A DNA stretch of 64,000 nt from an uncultured Eubacteriales bacterium (GCA_900315305.1 OMYS01000005.1:1-64000), one strand, 5' to 3'; positions 15,923 through 26,352 are shown, counted from the stretch's first letter. Translations and numbers: made by a program. The notes: generated from the sequence alone by a model not told the origin.

Positions 15923-17329
15923 TTATTCAGCTGCGGCTGCCACATCCTTCGGATCTGCCGGCTTGTAATACTTGTCAAGCAGCTTCGTATCGACACGGTC
16001 GAGCTCTGACTTCGGCAGCAGGCCGAGCAGCTTCCAGCCGAGGTCCAGTGTCTCGATAATCGAGCGGTTCTCCTGCGGTCCCTGTCCGACAAATTCCTTC
16101 TCGAAGGCCTTGCCGAATGTGAGGTACTGACGGTCTGTCTCAGACAGCTCGTCCTCGCCGATGACGGAGGCAAGTGATCTCGCGTCCGTAACCTTCGCGT
16201 AGGAGGAGAACAGCTGGTTTGCGACCGCCTGATGGTCCTCTCTCGTGTAGCCCTCGCCGATACCGTCCTTCATGAGTCGGGACAGTGACGGGAGAACGCT
16301 GATCGGCGGGTAGATGCCCTGGCCGTGCAGGTTTCTGTCGAGAACGATCTGGCCCTCTGTGATGTATCCTGTAAGGTCCGGGATCGGGTGCGTGATATCA
16401 TCGTTCGGCATGGTCAGAATCGGGATCTGTGTGACCGATCCCTCCTGTCCCTCAACGATACCGGCGCGCTCATAGAGCGAAGCCAGATCGGAGTACAGGT
16501 AGCCCGGATAGCCCTTTCTGGACGGGATCTCGCCCTTTGATGAGGAAACCTCACGCATTGCCTCGCAGTAGGACGTGATATCCGTCAGGATGACGAGGAT
16601 GTGCATGTGCTTCTCAAATGCCAGATACTCGGCAGCTGTCAGCGCGACCTTCGGTGTGATCAGACGCTCGACAACCGGGTCATTAGCCAGGTTGAGGAAC
16701 ATCGTGACGTGGCTCGATACGCCGCTCTCCTCAAATGTCTTGCGGAAATACTCCGCGACATCGTACTTGACGCCCATCGCGGCAAATACGATACCGAACT
16801 TGCCCTCCGCGTCCTTTCCGATGTTCGCCTGCTGCACAATCTGTGCCGCCAGCTGATCATGCGGAAGACCGTTGCCGGAGAAAATCGGCAGCTTCTGGCC
16901 GCGAATCAGAGTTGTCAGTCCGTCGATAGCGGAAATACCTGTCTGAATGAAGTTTCTCGGATACTCGCGGCGGCACGGGTTCAGCGGAAGACCGTTGACA
17001 TTGACCTTCGTGTCGGAGACGATCGGACCGAAGCCGTCGATCGGACGGCCGATACCATCAAATGTACGGCCCAGGATGTCCTCGGAGAGTGTGATCTCCA
17101 TCGGATGACCCGTCAGTCTCGTATGTGTATTGGTCAGGGACATACCCGTCGTTCCCTCGAAGACCTGAATAACGGCGTAGTCCTCATAGCACTCGATGAT
17201 ACGGCCGAGCTTCTTCTCCTTGCCGTCCACCGTGAACTCAACAATTTCATCGTAAGCGGCGTTCTGTACGCCTTCGAGGATGACGAGCGGGCCGTTGATA
17301 CTGCTTAAGCCTAAATATTCAATTGCCAT
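15923..17329 (-). CDS. ntpB: V-type ATPase subunit B (non-catalytic head subunit)
   Basis: 468 residues. Alternates with subunit A in the hexameric head and has a nucleotide-like site without a standard Walker A, as expected. Landmarks: [23 protein letters not shown] near 80-100, [17 protein letters not shown] near 150, and the Arg-bearing GEGYTREDH near 350. The start has AGGAGG 6 bases upstream. It begins 11 bases after the ntpA stop. Confidence 0.97.
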   Translation of the reverse strand: MAIEYLGLSSINGPLVILEGVQNAAYDEIVEFTVDGKEKKLGRIIECYEDYAVIQVFEGTTGMSLTNTHTRLTGHPMEITLSEDILGRTFDGIGRPIDGFGPIVSDTKVNVNGLPLNPCRREYPRNFIQTGISAIDGLTTLIRGQKLPIFSGNGLPHDQLAAQIVQQANIGKDAEGKFGIVFAAMGVKYDVAEYFRKTFEESGVSSHVTMFLNLANDPVVERLITPKVALTAAEYLAFEKHMHILVILTDITSYCEAMREVSSSKGEIPSRKGYPGYLYSDLASLYERAGIVEGQEGSVTQIPILTMPNDDITHPIPDLTGYITEGQIVLDRNLHGQGIYPPISVLPSLSRLMKDGIGEGYTREDHQAVANQLFSSYAKVTDARSLASVIGEDELSETDRQYLTFGKAFEKEFVGQGPQENRSIIETLDLGWKLLGLLPKSELDRVDTKLLDKYYKPADPKDVAAAAE

Positions 17330-17340
17330 TTCGCGCCTCC

Positions 17341-19113
17341 TTATGCGTTCTTCTCGAGCACCGTCTGATAGAAATCATCAATCATCTTGCTGTAGTCATC
17401 GAACATTTCGAGATGGTCATTCGGAACATCGTACTTGATGGCGATGACCTTGTCGTAAATGCCCTCCGCGCGCAGCACGGACATCGGATGACCCTGCTGG
17501 ACGAGCTTCTGGGAGACGTGATAGAGCTTCAGGATCGTCTCCATCATCAGGAACTGCTTCTTCAGCGGGACATTCTGGTCGTCCTTGTGGAACGCGTTCT
17601 GCTGCAGGAAGCCGAGACGGATGACACGCGCGATCTCAAGCGTCAGCTTCTGGTCGTCCGGCAGAACGTCGGAACCGATCAGCTTGACCGTCTCATTCAG
17701 CTTGTCCTCTGCGTTCAGGATAGCGACGATTTCTGTTCTGTCGGAAATGAACTTCGGATCGACATGCTCCTTGTACCACGGGCTCATATCACCGACATAC
17801 TCGGAGTAGGACTGCATCCAGTTGATGGCCGGATAATGACGCGCATAAGCGAGCGCCTTATCAAGTCCCCAGAAGCAGCGAACGAAGCGCTTCGTGTTCA
17901 TTGTGACCGGCTCGGAGAAATCACCGCCCTGCGGAGAGACAGCGCCGATGATCGATACAGAGCCCTGCAGGCCGTTTAATGTCGTGACCATGCCGGCTCT
18001 CTCGTAAAATGCAGACAGTCTCGATGCCAGGTAAGCCGGGAAGCCTTCCTCGGCCGGCATTTCCTCCATACGGCCTGACAGCTCACGCAGAGCCTCAGCC
18101 CAGCGGGACGTGGAGTCTGCCATGATTGCGACATCATAGCCCATGTCTCTGTAGTACTCAGCCAGTGTGATACCTGTATAAATAGAAGCCTCACGGGCCG
18201 CAACCGGCATGTTCGATGTATTCGCGATCAGAGTAGTACGCGCCATCAGCTTGTTGCCTGTCTGCGGATCCTCCAGCTTTGAGAAGTCCTCCAAGACCTC
18301 AGTCATCTCATTTCCACGCTCGCCGCATCCGATGTAGATGATGACGTTCGCGTTCGAGAACTTCGCGATGGAGTGCTGCGTCATGGTCTTTCCGGTACCG
18401 AAACCACCCGGGATCGCAGCCGTGCCTCCGCGCGCGATCGGGAAGATCGTATCGAGGACTCGCTGGCCCGTGACAAGCGGCTCAGATGCCGGGAGACGCT
18501 TGAGTGACGGTCTCGGGACACGAATCGGCCACTTCTGCGCGAGTGTGAGGTCCTGTGTCGTGCCATCCGGAAGCTCGACCGTGATGATCGGCTCGAGAAC
18601 TGTGTAGCGGCCGTCCGGCTTCACGGACTTGACCGTCGCGGACTCGATGAGCGGAGTCATCATGCTCTTGTGAACAATGGACGGAGTCTCCGGGCATGTC
18701 GCGATGATATCGCCGCCGTGGAGCTTGTCGCCCGGCTTCACAACGATCGTGACGTCCCACTTCTTCTCCTCATCGAGACCCGATGCGGAGACGCCGCGGG
18801 TAATATATTTGCCGGACTGCTCTGCGATCTTCTCGAGCGGTCTCTGAATACCATCGTAGATATTGTTCAGAATGCCAGGGCCGAGAAGAACGGAGACTGC
18901 TGAATCCGTGCCGTAGACGAGCTCGCCCGGCTTCATGCCGGATGTCTCCTCGTAGACCTGGACCATCGTCGTATCTCCCTGAAGGGAGATGACCTCGCCT
19001 ACCAGCTTTTCCTTTCCGACATAGACCATTTCAGACATCTTGAACCCGACCGCATTCTTCATATAAATGATCGGGCCGTTGATGCCGTAAATTACACCAG
19101 TTTTCTCGCTCAT
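17341..19113 (-). CDS. ntpA: V-type ATPase subunit A (catalytic)
   Basis: 590 residues, the ATP-hydrolysing subunit. P-loop GGFGTGKT at 236-243 (most homologs have PFGSGKT), catalytic [16 protein letters not shown] just after, and [37 protein letters not shown]. The non-homologous region of about 90 residues (about 110-200) that separates A from F-type beta subunits is present. The start overlaps the ntpE stop by 4 bases (ATGA), implying translational coupling. Confidence 0.97.
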   Translation of the reverse strand: MSEKTGVIYGINGPIIYMKNAVGFKMSEMVYVGKEKLVGEVISLQGDTTMVQVYEETSGMKPGELVYGTDSAVSVLLGPGILNNIYDGIQRPLEKIAEQSGKYITRGVSASGLDEEKKWDVTIVVKPGDKLHGGDIIATCPETPSIVHKSMMTPLIESATVKSVKPDGRYTVLEPIITVELPDGTTQDLTLAQKWPIRVPRPSLKRLPASEPLVTGQRVLDTIFPIARGGTAAIPGGFGTGKTMTQHSIAKFSNANVIIYIGCGERGNEMTEVLEDFSKLEDPQTGNKLMARTTLIANTSNMPVAAREASIYTGITLAEYYRDMGYDVAIMADSTSRWAEALRELSGRMEEMPAEEGFPAYLASRLSAFYERAGMVTTLNGLQGSVSIIGAVSPQGGDFSEPVTMNTKRFVRCFWGLDKALAYARHYPAINWMQSYSEYVGDMSPWYKEHVDPKFISDRTEIVAILNAEDKLNETVKLIGSDVLPDDQKLTLEIARVIRLGFLQQNAFHKDDQNVPLKKQFLMMETILKLYHVSQKLVQQGHPMSVLRAEGIYDKVIAIKYDVPNDHLEMFDDYSKMIDDFYQTVLEKNA

Positions 19114-19694
19114 TCCTGGACACCCCCCTCGAATGAATAGTTGTCCCTCTGATCGGCCATCAGCGTCTTGAACGAGTTGTCGATCAGAACATTTCTCGAG
19201 CGGATAACGGCGCGCATACCTCCGACGAACTCTTCCTTCGAAATCTGCGGTGTAACACCGGTCTCCTTCGCAAGTGAATCTGCTAATGCCGCGTCAGACG
19301 GATCGATGTAAACCGTCATTTCATCCTTGCCCGCGAACTTCTTTGCCTCGTTGATCTTGCGGACAAGGAACTCCTCATAATCCTTCGTACCCTTGAACGC
19401 CTGCAGCTTTTCCGCCACGCGCTCAAAGAGGTGCTTCTTCAGTTCATCCTGCCTCTGTGCGATCGTCTGACGGATATCAATCTCACGGGAGGAGAGCTGC
19501 CGGTTAATCTCACGCTCAGTCCGGACCTTCTCATCTCTGACCGCATCGGCCGCCTGCTGTCTGCGGACTGCCTTGTGCTCCTCAAATGAGCGGTCCAGCT
19601 GCGCCTGATATTCGTCCAGCGCCTTCTGGCTCTCCTGCTGTGCCGTCTCGACGGACATATGCAGGAAATTCTCTAATTTTTCGTCCTGTGTCAT
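19110..19694 (-). CDS. ntpE: V-type ATPase subunit E (peripheral stalk)
   Basis: 194 residues. A long charged coiled coil (about 10-110, rich in Gln/Glu/Arg) followed by a small globular C-terminal domain with GGMRAVIRSRNVLIDNSFKTLM, typical of stator subunit E. It pairs with the G/H subunit at the operon start. Coupled to ntpA by overlap. Confidence 0.9.
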   Translation of the reverse strand: MTQDEKLENFLHMSVETAQQESQKALDEYQAQLDRSFEEHKAVRRQQAADAVRDEKVRTEREINRQLSSREIDIRQTIAQRQDELKKHLFERVAEKLQAFKGTKDYEEFLVRKINEAKKFAGKDEMTVYIDPSDAALADSLAKETGVTPQISKEEFVGGMRAVIRSRNVLIDNSFKTLMADQRDNYSFEGGVQE

Positions 19695-19746
19695 AATGTA
19701 TCTTTTCCTTTTATATCAGAAAATGAGACCCGCCGCTCCGGTCAGG

Positions 19747-20055
19747 TCACAGCTTAAGCCCGATGGCCTCACCGACATAGGCAGTAATGAAGTCCGGCCG
19801 GCGGCCTGAGCCGTGGCGGTCCGGAACATCAATGATGAGCGGCAGCTTGTGCTGCAGTTTCGCAGCGTTGACGACGTCAGGAAACTCCCGGCCGAATTTC
19901 TCCGTGAGAAGGAGAATTCCGATATCGGTGTCTGCAAACGCCTTGTCCAGAGCTTCCTTCAGCTCGTCCTTTTCGTGAACGACGACGCCCTCGATACCCG
20001 CGAGGCGCATGCCTGTGAGGGTATCGACGTTGTCAGATATTAAGTACATTTTCAT
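19747..20055 (-). CDS. V-type ATPase subunit F (rotor)
   Basis: 102 residues, a Rossmann-like small protein that binds subunit D in the rotor. MYLISDNVDTLTGMRLAGIEGVVVHEKDEL and ADTDIGILLLTEKFG are the family pattern. The start has GGAGG 7 bases upstream. Naming of this subunit (F, or NtpG in Enterococcus) differs between schemes, so no symbol is given. Confidence 0.92.
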   Translation of the reverse strand: MKMYLISDNVDTLTGMRLAGIEGVVVHEKDELKEALDKAFADTDIGILLLTEKFGREFPDVVNAAKLQHKLPLIIDVPDRHGSGRRPDFITAYVGEAIGLKL

Positions 20056-20079
20056 GGAGTGGCCTCCGGATGTCGAAGA

Positions 20080-20514
20080 TTACAGAGAACCGATGATCAT
20101 GAATGCGATGATCAGACCGTAGAGGCAGACACCTTCTGCAAGGCCGACATAGATAAGAGATTTACCAAGAATAGACTGGTCTTCGCTGATTGCACCGAGT
20201 GCTGCGGATGCTGCAGATGCGACTGCGATACCACCGCCGATGCAGGAGATACCAACGGAAAGAGCTGCTGCGATATAGCCCATACCTGTTGCAAAGCCGC
20301 TGCCTGAGGAAGCTGTTGCTGCAAGTGCGCTTGTGTTGCCGGCGAGGATGGAGACCGTCGCGACAATAAGAAGACCGAAGAATGTAACGACATTTACTGC
20401 CAGATGAGACTTGAATCTGCTCTTCGTGCGCTGTCCCTTGAGAAATGAAACACCCGGAACGATGATGGAAAGAACAAGTGCGATAACCATTGTAATTTCA
20501 ACTGCCATAGCCAT
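20080..20514 (-). CDS. ntpK: V-type ATPase subunit K (membrane rotor, c-like)
   Basis: 144 residues, four membrane helices in two hairpins. The ion-binding carboxylate is the Glu of VGLAEGVCLYGLIIAFMI in helix 4; helix 2 lacks a counterpart, as in Enterococcus NtpK, so each protomer binds one ion. Whether Na+ or H+ is moved cannot be settled by eye. AGGAGG 8 bases before the start. Confidence 0.93.
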   Translation of the reverse strand: MAMAVEITMVIALVLSIIVPGVSFLKGQRTKSRFKSHLAVNVVTFFGLLIVATVSILAGNTSALAATASSGSGFATGMGYIAAALSVGISCIGGGIAVASAASAALGAISEDQSILGKSLIYVGLAEGVCLYGLIIAFMIIGSL

Positions 20515-20617
20515 AATTATGACCTCCTGTAAAAGTAGACTGTAAATAGACTGTATATTCCCTTAAGCGATCTGTTCCCATTCCCCTCCGGCGCGGCAGA
20601 TGCCGCGGCCGCAGGTC

Positions 20618-22546
20618 TTACGCGTTCTTTTCCTGCTTCAGGAACGGCTTGAACTCCTTGCCGTCACCTCTGTAGAAGCGGGAGAACATTTCGTAGTACT
20701 CGAGACGAAGGACCTGAATACCAACGATCAGGCCTTCCATGCCCATGACGAAAATATTTCCGCCGATCACGACGCCGATATTCTTTCCGCCATTTGCGAG
20801 CATAAGCACGACCTCCATCATCGCCGCATGCGATACAGCGAACGCACCGATACGGATGAAGGAAAGTGTGTTGGAGAAGAACGAGAGCAGTGTCTCGAAC
20901 ATCTCAAAGAAGCTCTGGACGATAAACATGCCGACGCCGACCTTCTCCTTCGGCTCCTTGTGTGTAAGCTTCGCTGTCAGCGGCTCCTTCAGGAACATGA
21001 CGGCGAGCGGTACCACGAAGAAGATAATAATAAACGCCGCGCCCAGGAACTGCTTGTGGTTCGTAAACGAGCAGATGATGAAGATCACCACGCCCGTGTA
21101 AAAAATGAAGCCCGTCAGCGAGTTCGTTCCGAACAGCTCGCCTTCCTTGTCTCCCAGCCTCTTCGAGTTGATGATGTTCAGGATCATCGTCGTGAGGATC
21201 AGGAACATGCCGAAGACGACCGCGACAACGAGGACCGTGTTGATCGATCCGATGCCCGGAAGCGTAATCTTCGAGGTCCGTGGTCTCAGCCACAGTGCCG
21301 GTGTCACATTCTCAAATCCGAAGCATGAGCCGAACAGGAATCCGAAGAGCGTCGAGAACACGCCCGCGCAGGAAATAATTCCGAACAGCGGCGCCTTCTT
21401 GATCTTATACAGGATTCCTCCGAGAATCAGCAGGCAGAGGCCCTGGCCCCAGTCTCCAAACATCGCTCCGAAAATGAACGAATATGTGATCGCGACGAAA
21501 ATTGTCGGATCCAGCTCCTTGTAGTTCGGCAGGCCGTACATTTTCACATACATCTCATACGGCTTGAAGAGCTTCGGATTCTTCAGCTTTGTCGGCGGCG
21601 TCTCGCCCGTGTCCTCCGCGTTCTCCGGAACACAGACGATCTTCGGATCATTTTCGATCGCCTTCTCGAACTTCGGGAAGTCGCTCTCACCCATCCATCC
21701 GCAGATGATATAGTACCGGTCGGTCTTCGTGCTCATGACCGCCGCATCCTTGCGGATGTCGAAGTCCTGCGAGAGCTCCGAGAGAAGCTTCTCTGCTCCG
21801 AGCAGTCTCGATGCCTCATCGCGCAGGCCGTCGCGGATCTCCTTCTTCAGCAGCTTCAGCTCAGATGCCGCGGAGTCGCTCTCCTTCTTCAGCAGATCGT
21901 ACGCGTCCTCCAGTGTTCCCTTGTATCCGGCCGGAATGAAGACCCGCTCGAAATGCATCGAGGAGTACACGGCGTCGATCTTGTGGGACTCGCGGATCGG
22001 TGCGAAATAAATACCGTAGACGTACTGATCATCCTGCTTTGTCACCATGAAGATTGTGTCGAAATTATCATAGACATAATCCTTGAACTTCGAATAGAAG
22101 CTCTTTGGCATTCTGCCGAACCGGAAATCGACGAAGTGATAGTTCAGCAGCTGTGTGAAGTCTTCGGGGAGGCTTCGGAACGGCGCGAGCGTAGCCATCC
22201 GTCCGTCGTAATCCGCGATCTTCTCCTCGAGCCCCTTCTTCTGGGCGTTCATCTCATTCATGCCGCTGCTCACGCGGTCGAGGACCTGCTGCACTTCCTC
22301 GAGCGTGACATCTGCCGGCTTCACGCCTGCGGCAGCGTCTCCCATCTGGTCCGTAAGGTTTTTGACCCTTGTGAGGAGCTCCTTGTATGGATTCGGCTCC
22401 TGAAATGGCACCAGATTCTTGACATCGGACAGCTCAGTCATCGCATTTTCGAGATGGATCTCGTACTTTCTGAGATACGTCTCCGTGACCCTGTCGATGT
22501 CATCCTTCGGACCGGTGAGAGTGATGAATTTCATTTTCTCAATCAT
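20618..22546 (-). CDS. ntpI: V-type ATPase subunit I (membrane stator, a-like)
   Basis: 642 residues: a cytoplasmic N-terminal half with coiled coils (about 1-310) and a C-terminal half with about seven to eight membrane helices. The essential Arg for ion transfer is in SFIRIGAFAVSHAAMMEVVL near residue 560; the preceding FEMFETLLSFFSNTLSF is conserved. The gene lies between the C and K subunits with 12 bases to ntpC. Confidence 0.95.
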   Translation of the reverse strand: MIEKMKFITLTGPKDDIDRVTETYLRKYEIHLENAMTELSDVKNLVPFQEPNPYKELLTRVKNLTDQMGDAAAGVKPADVTLEEVQQVLDRVSSGMNEMNAQKKGLEEKIADYDGRMATLAPFRSLPEDFTQLLNYHFVDFRFGRMPKSFYSKFKDYVYDNFDTIFMVTKQDDQYVYGIYFAPIRESHKIDAVYSSMHFERVFIPAGYKGTLEDAYDLLKKESDSAASELKLLKKEIRDGLRDEASRLLGAEKLLSELSQDFDIRKDAAVMSTKTDRYYIICGWMGESDFPKFEKAIENDPKIVCVPENAEDTGETPPTKLKNPKLFKPYEMYVKMYGLPNYKELDPTIFVAITYSFIFGAMFGDWGQGLCLLILGGILYKIKKAPLFGIISCAGVFSTLFGFLFGSCFGFENVTPALWLRPRTSKITLPGIGSINTVLVVAVVFGMFLILTTMILNIINSKRLGDKEGELFGTNSLTGFIFYTGVVIFIICSFTNHKQFLGAAFIIIFFVVPLAVMFLKEPLTAKLTHKEPKEKVGVGMFIVQSFFEMFETLLSFFSNTLSFIRIGAFAVSHAAMMEVVLMLANGGKNIGVVIGGNIFVMGMEGLIVGIQVLRLEYYEMFSRFYRGDGKEFKPFLKQEKNA

Positions 22547-22558
22547 AACTTCCTCCGG

Positions 22559-23602
22559 TTACCTGCGAGTAACATAACGTAATGATTCTTCCGGTTTCAG
22601 TCCGTAACGGACGCACTCCAGAGCGGTTGTCAGTCTGTAGAGCTCGTGTTCCTTCCAGTACAAGTAATAATAGAGAGTCGCGATAGAATACGGCTGCTTT
22701 TCTGCCTCTCTGGCAATGACGTGCTTGCAGATCTTTGTGTACATATACTGAAGATTGTCCAGATTGAGGTCCGGATAAACCTTTCCGTACCAGGTCGCAC
22801 GCAGGGCCTTGGCATAGGTCTCTCTGTTCTCCGCCTCGACCAGCGCCCGGATGTCCGACTTCTTCAGCTTGTAGAGAGCCGGAATCGTCAGCGCGTAGAC
22901 ATCGACGCCGCTCATATGGAAATAAGCCTTGGCGCGGTGGATGTACCAGAGATTCAGCATATCAAATTTTGTTCCGTAGAATTTCGTCAGAATCGCTGCG
23001 CTGCCCTTATCGCCACCGATCTCGTCCTTGTCATGCCAGATTGTACTGAAGTGATAAAGATCAAGTGCCGTCTCGTACTTGAACAGAGTCGGCTCGGGGC
23101 GGTTATATACGCCCTTCACCGTATCGTAATACGGTGTCTTTGCCAGTGCCTTGATGAAATCCTCCACGGTGCGGGCCTCGTAAAGCGGCTGCATAGAGAG
23201 GTCCGTGTAGTTGTCGAAGAAATTCCGGAAAATGAGCACATCCTCTGAAACATGCTCGCCCTGCATAATCGCCGAGAGAATCTGTTTCAGGAGTCTTACC
23301 TCGTAGCGTCTCGCATACCGCCTGAGGAAGATCTGCTGGTCCTCTTTCGCAAAGCGGTAAATCTTCTCGTAATCCCTGAACAGTGAATTCTCCATGTAGC
23401 GTTCGATCATGCCGCGGTGAAGCATGTTGTCAGGAATCTCAGAGAGCGCGTTCGCATATCCGGGATTCTTTTTCAGGTACTCGGCGACAGCCGGAACATC
23501 GGGCAGCTGGACAATCTCTTCAAATTCCTTGTCGGTGAAGAACCGTCCCTCCATGGCCCTGATCTTCGTCGTGACGCCGCTGTAAGAAAGAAGTCCCTTC
23601 AT
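22559..23602 (-). CDS. ntpC: V-type ATPase subunit C (d-like funnel)
   Basis: 347 residues, the soluble link between the rotor shaft and the membrane ring. Helical throughout, with LLSYSGVTTKIRAMEGRFFTDKEFEEIVQ at the start and NLWYIHRAKAYFHMSGVDVYALTIPALYKL in the middle, matching V-ATPase C/AC39 proteins. ATG at 23602 is used; an in-frame GTG at 23608 sits closer to the AAGGA and is possible. Confidence 0.92.
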   Translation of the reverse strand: MKGLLSYSGVTTKIRAMEGRFFTDKEFEEIVQLPDVPAVAEYLKKNPGYANALSEIPDNMLHRGMIERYMENSLFRDYEKIYRFAKEDQQIFLRRYARRYEVRLLKQILSAIMQGEHVSEDVLIFRNFFDNYTDLSMQPLYEARTVEDFIKALAKTPYYDTVKGVYNRPEPTLFKYETALDLYHFSTIWHDKDEIGGDKGSAAILTKFYGTKFDMLNLWYIHRAKAYFHMSGVDVYALTIPALYKLKKSDIRALVEAENRETYAKALRATWYGKVYPDLNLDNLQYMYTKICKHVIAREAEKQPYSIATLYYYLYWKEHELYRLTTALECVRYGLKPEESLRYVTRR

Positions 23603-23616
23603 TGTCACTCACATCC

Positions 23617-23928
23617 TTATTTTAATATTGCCCGGACTATCGCGTCCGCCTGTTCGTCTTCCCCGTCCCGGAAGCGCGCGTCCATCGCACTCAGCTGACG
23701 GTCTGTGTCGTCCTGCAGTTTCTGAAGCTGAGCGTCGAGTCTTTTCTGCAGGATATCCTTCTGCTCGGCGATCTGTCTGGCGGAATCTGCGTCTGTCGTC
23801 TTGTCGAACTCAGCAGTCCTGGCATTCATCGCCTTCGCAAGCTCAGCCTTCTTACCGGCCGTCTGCCCGAGCACATTCTCAGCCGCTGTCTCTATATTTG
23901 CCAGTTGGTTCAGAACCGCTACGTCCAT
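23617..23928 (-). CDS. V-type ATPase subunit G/H (peripheral stalk coiled coil)
   Basis: 103 residues, almost wholly a charged coiled coil (IAEQKDILQKRLDAQLQKLQDDTDRQL). Position first in the operon and length match the subunit that pairs with E in the stator (NtpF or AhaH in other schemes). The start has AGAGGAGG upstream. The sequence is low in complexity, so identity rests mainly on context. Confidence 0.8.
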   Translation of the reverse strand: MDVAVLNQLANIETAAENVLGQTAGKKAELAKAMNARTAEFDKTTDADSARQIAEQKDILQKRLDAQLQKLQDDTDRQLSAMDARFRDGEDEQADAIVRAILK

Positions 23929-24290
23929 ATTCTGCCTCCTCTTTATTTGTATAGTCTCAAATCAGCCGCATCTGCCCACTCCGACCTGTCCGATGTCGGA
24001 ATCTGATCCGGCACCTTCCGAAAATCTCACGGAACATCCACATTTCCGGAATCGGTCAGAGCTGTCAGATGAGGCTGATTCTCCGCTACCACGTCACACC
24101 TTACTACTTTTTGTACCATATGTAAAACACACATCTGCCGAAGTTAATGAAATGTTCACCGTTTTTTTGCGCATTTTTACCAAAAATGTGATATCGATAT
24201 CGCCAGGATAAGCCTTTGATATGATGTGGAATTTACGTTTTTTTCCTGCCAGTTACAAACAGGCGGCTTCTGTAACAGGCAGGTAAAATT
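23929..24290. other. Leader of the V-ATPase operon and AT-rich spacer
   Basis: No gene. Bases 23940-24100 have several short inverted repeats (TCAGCCTCATCTGACAG related to CAGATGCGGCTGATT) and probably form the operon's 5' leader. Bases 24110-24250 are AT-rich. No sure promoter could be picked. Confidence 0.4.
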
Positions 24291-24291
24291 C

Positions 24292-24418
24292 GGTGGATAA
24301 AGTGGATAAGTCGGTGGTTAACTCGTGTGAATATGGCAAAAATGCCCGTTTCCGAGCTGTAAGAGCCGTGTTTCTATGTGGATAACTTTTGTGGATATGT
24401 GAACATGTCTGTGGAAAC
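24292..24418 (+). promoter_or_regulatory. Cluster of DnaA-box-like sites
   Basis: Five or six 9-mers close to TGTGGATAA (the complement of the DnaA box TTATCCACA) in one orientation: GGTGGATAA 24292-24300, AGTGGATAA 24301-24309, GGTGGTTAA 24313-24321, TGTGGATAA 24377-24385 (perfect), TGTGGATAT 24390-24398, TGTGGAAAC 24410-24418. An AT-rich stretch lies to the left. There is no dnaA or dnaN here, so this could be a DnaA-titrating or regulatory site rather than the origin. Confidence 0.5.
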
Positions 24419-24574
24419 AGACAATGGAACACGTCCATTCCGGCAGGCGCGCGTTCCTTTTCCGGCCCGGGCCTGATTTCATGCATTTTACGCAGAAAAT
24501 GAACGAAAGCTCCCTTAAAATTTCTCCGGGCCTGATTTTTCTGCATACACGGGTGTTCTTTCTGTATAAAACCG

Positions 24575-24612
24575 CGTACATAAAAAAGGCGCAGATCTCC
24601 CCCTGCACCTTT
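24575..24612 (-). terminator. Terminator of galK
   Basis: GGTGCAG pairs with CTGCGCC over a loop rich in G/A, followed by six Us on the minus strand, about 160 bases past the galK stop. Confidence 0.7.
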
Positions 24613-24642
24613 TCCACGTTTTTTCTCTAAGCATTCCGCAGA

Positions 24643-24758
24643 TATCAGGCACGCGCGGTCATGCATATCCCTCCAGTGTGTCATGCGAGCATCCCACAGG
24701 TATCAGGCACGCGCGGTCATGCATATCCTCTCATTGTGTCATGCGAACATACCGCGAA
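24643..24758 (+). repeat. Two-copy 58-bp direct repeat
   Basis: TATCAGGCACGCGCGGTCAT and the following 38 bases occur at 24643 and again at 24701 with few changes. It lies between galK and its terminator, within the 3' untranslated region. Confidence 0.75.
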
Positions 24759-24770
24759 CGTCGAACGCAC

Positions 24771-25964
24771 TCACTCGAGCGGCAGCTCCCGGACTCCGTC
24801 TCCTGCGTCGACGACATAGAACGCCGCCTCAAGCCCGTATTTTTCCTTGTAGCCGCTATAGAGTTTCTCCTTAAATTCAGGGATCGAGGCTTCCTCGACG
24901 AGGCTGACCGTGCAGCCGCCGAAGCCGCCTCCCGTCATGCGGCTTCCGATGGTCCCCGGCAGAGACTGCGCCGTCTCCACAAGGAAATCAATCTCGGGAC
25001 AGGACACCTCATAGTCGTCCCGGAGCGAGGCGTGCGATTCATTCATCAGCGCGCCGAAGCGCCGGATATTGTTGACACGCAGCGCGTTGACGGCGCGGAT
25101 CGTACGCGCATTCTCATAGACCGCGTGGCGCGCCCGCCGGATCAGCGTGTCGTCCATGATAACATCCTTGCACGACTCGAACTGGTCCCAGCCGAGATCG
25201 CAGAGATTATTGATATTGACGACTGTCTTCAGCTTCTTCAGAGCCTTCTCGCACTCCTTCCGGCGCTTATTGTACTCCTCGACACTGAGCTCGTGCTTCA
25301 CCTGACTGTTCGTGATCACAATTCTCGCCGTGCCCAGCTTCAGCGGCACATATTCATATTTGATGTGCTCCGCGTCGAGGAAGATCGCGTTGTCCTTCTT
25401 TCCCATCGCCGACGCGAACTGATCCATGATTCCGCAGTTCGTGCCGACGAACTTACTCTCCGCCCGCTGGGCGAGGACCGCCAGCTCTATATTGTCTACA
25501 TTTGACACCTGGTAGAGCTCCCGGATGATCTCCGCCGTCAGGACACCGAGTGTGGCAGAGGATGCAAGGCTTGAGCCAACCGGCAGATTGCCCCAGAACA
25601 GGATCTGGCAGCCCGTCGGGAACTCATTTCCGTGCTGTCTGTACGCCCAGAAGACGCCCTTCACGTACCCTGTCCAGCCGTCACCGGCCGGGTCGTACAT
25701 GACGATCTGATCCGGATCAAAGCTCCGGACATCTGTTTCATCTATATTCAGAGAGACGACCGACACCTTCTTATCATTAGTCAGCCTTGCTATTCCGTAT
25801 GTACCGAGACTCAGCGCACATGGCAGTGCGTGTCCTCCATTATAATCTGTATGTTCTCCGATCAGGTTGATGCGGCCCGGTGCAAAAAATGCACGGATCT
25901 CTCCGGCCTGATCATGTTCACCAAAAATCTTCTCGAATTTATTTTTCATTTCCTGCAGTGTCAT
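24771..25964 (-). CDS. galK: Galactokinase
   Basis: 397 residues. Phosphorylates galactose at C1 with ATP, first step of the Leloir pathway. GHMP kinase motifs: signature GRINLIGEHTDYNGG near residue 30-44, phosphate-binding PVGSSLASSATLG (most homologs have GxGLSSSA, so one Gly is changed to Ser here), catalytic Asp in NCGIMDQF, and C-terminal GGGFGGCTVSL. ATG at 25964 is taken as start with GGGGG about 10 bases upstream; a TTG at 25970 is possible. No galT or galE adjoins, so it is a single-gene unit with its own promoter and terminator. Confidence 0.95.
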   Translation of the reverse strand: MTLQEMKNKFEKIFGEHDQAGEIRAFFAPGRINLIGEHTDYNGGHALPCALSLGTYGIARLTNDKKVSVVSLNIDETDVRSFDPDQIVMYDPAGDGWTGYVKGVFWAYRQHGNEFPTGCQILFWGNLPVGSSLASSATLGVLTAEIIRELYQVSNVDNIELAVLAQRAESKFVGTNCGIMDQFASAMGKKDNAIFLDAEHIKYEYVPLKLGTARIVITNSQVKHELSVEEYNKRRKECEKALKKLKTVVNINNLCDLGWDQFESCKDVIMDDTLIRRARHAVYENARTIRAVNALRVNNIRRFGALMNESHASLRDDYEVSCPEIDFLVETAQSLPGTIGSRMTGGGFGGCTVSLVEEASIPEFKEKLYSGYKEKYGLEAAFYVVDAGDGVRELPLE

Positions 25965-26115
25965 ATTCAAAATGCCCCCTAATCCGCTTTCTCAGGCGGC
26001 TCCTTAATGTCAGTTATAGTTTTAACTCCAGCGGAAATCCCGCCGGACAGTAGATATATATGCAAACGTCCGCGCGCCTTCGGCCCGCGAACGGAAAAAT
26101 CACCAATTCTTATTC

Positions 26116-26144
26116 AGTTTACAGAAAAATGTCTTCTATTGCAA
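26116..26144 (-). promoter_or_regulatory. Promoter of galK
   Basis: TTGCAA (26139-26144), 17-base spacer, TAAACT (26116-26121) on the minus strand, about 150 bases ahead of galK. Nothing else is seen in the 388-base gap apart from the prsA terminator. Confidence 0.65.
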
Positions 26145-26200
26145 TCGACAAACTATCCTTATTTTACCGTATCTTTTCATCATTTTGGCGATCCGTATAT

Positions 26201-26227
26201 GAAAAGCAGCCGGTCAGAGCCGGCTGC
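26201..26227 (-). terminator. Terminator of the prsA-like gene
   Basis: GCAGCCGG (26206-26213) with CCGGCTGC (26220-26227), then TTTTC on the minus strand, about 130 bases past the stop at 26353. Confidence 0.75.
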
Positions 26228-26352
26228 CTTGTGTGATCGTTATGTGATTTTACGCAGAGGGAAAACGTGCCGGCCGGTATTTTACGATCGGCTTTACGCG
26301 CTCTCCCCGTGTCCGGGCACAGCTGCCCGCGGCTTAAGCCTGCGCAGCTGTG

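Noticed and set aside
24110..24420. Chromosomal origin oriC
   Set aside because: No dnaA, dnaN, rpmH or other origin-linked gene nearby; only the box cluster supports it, so it is reported as a DnaA-site cluster.
24253..24684. 143-residue minus-strand frame between the DnaA boxes and galK
   Set aside because: No RBS, no recognisable domain, unusual composition; it spans the galK terminator and DnaA-box-like sites.
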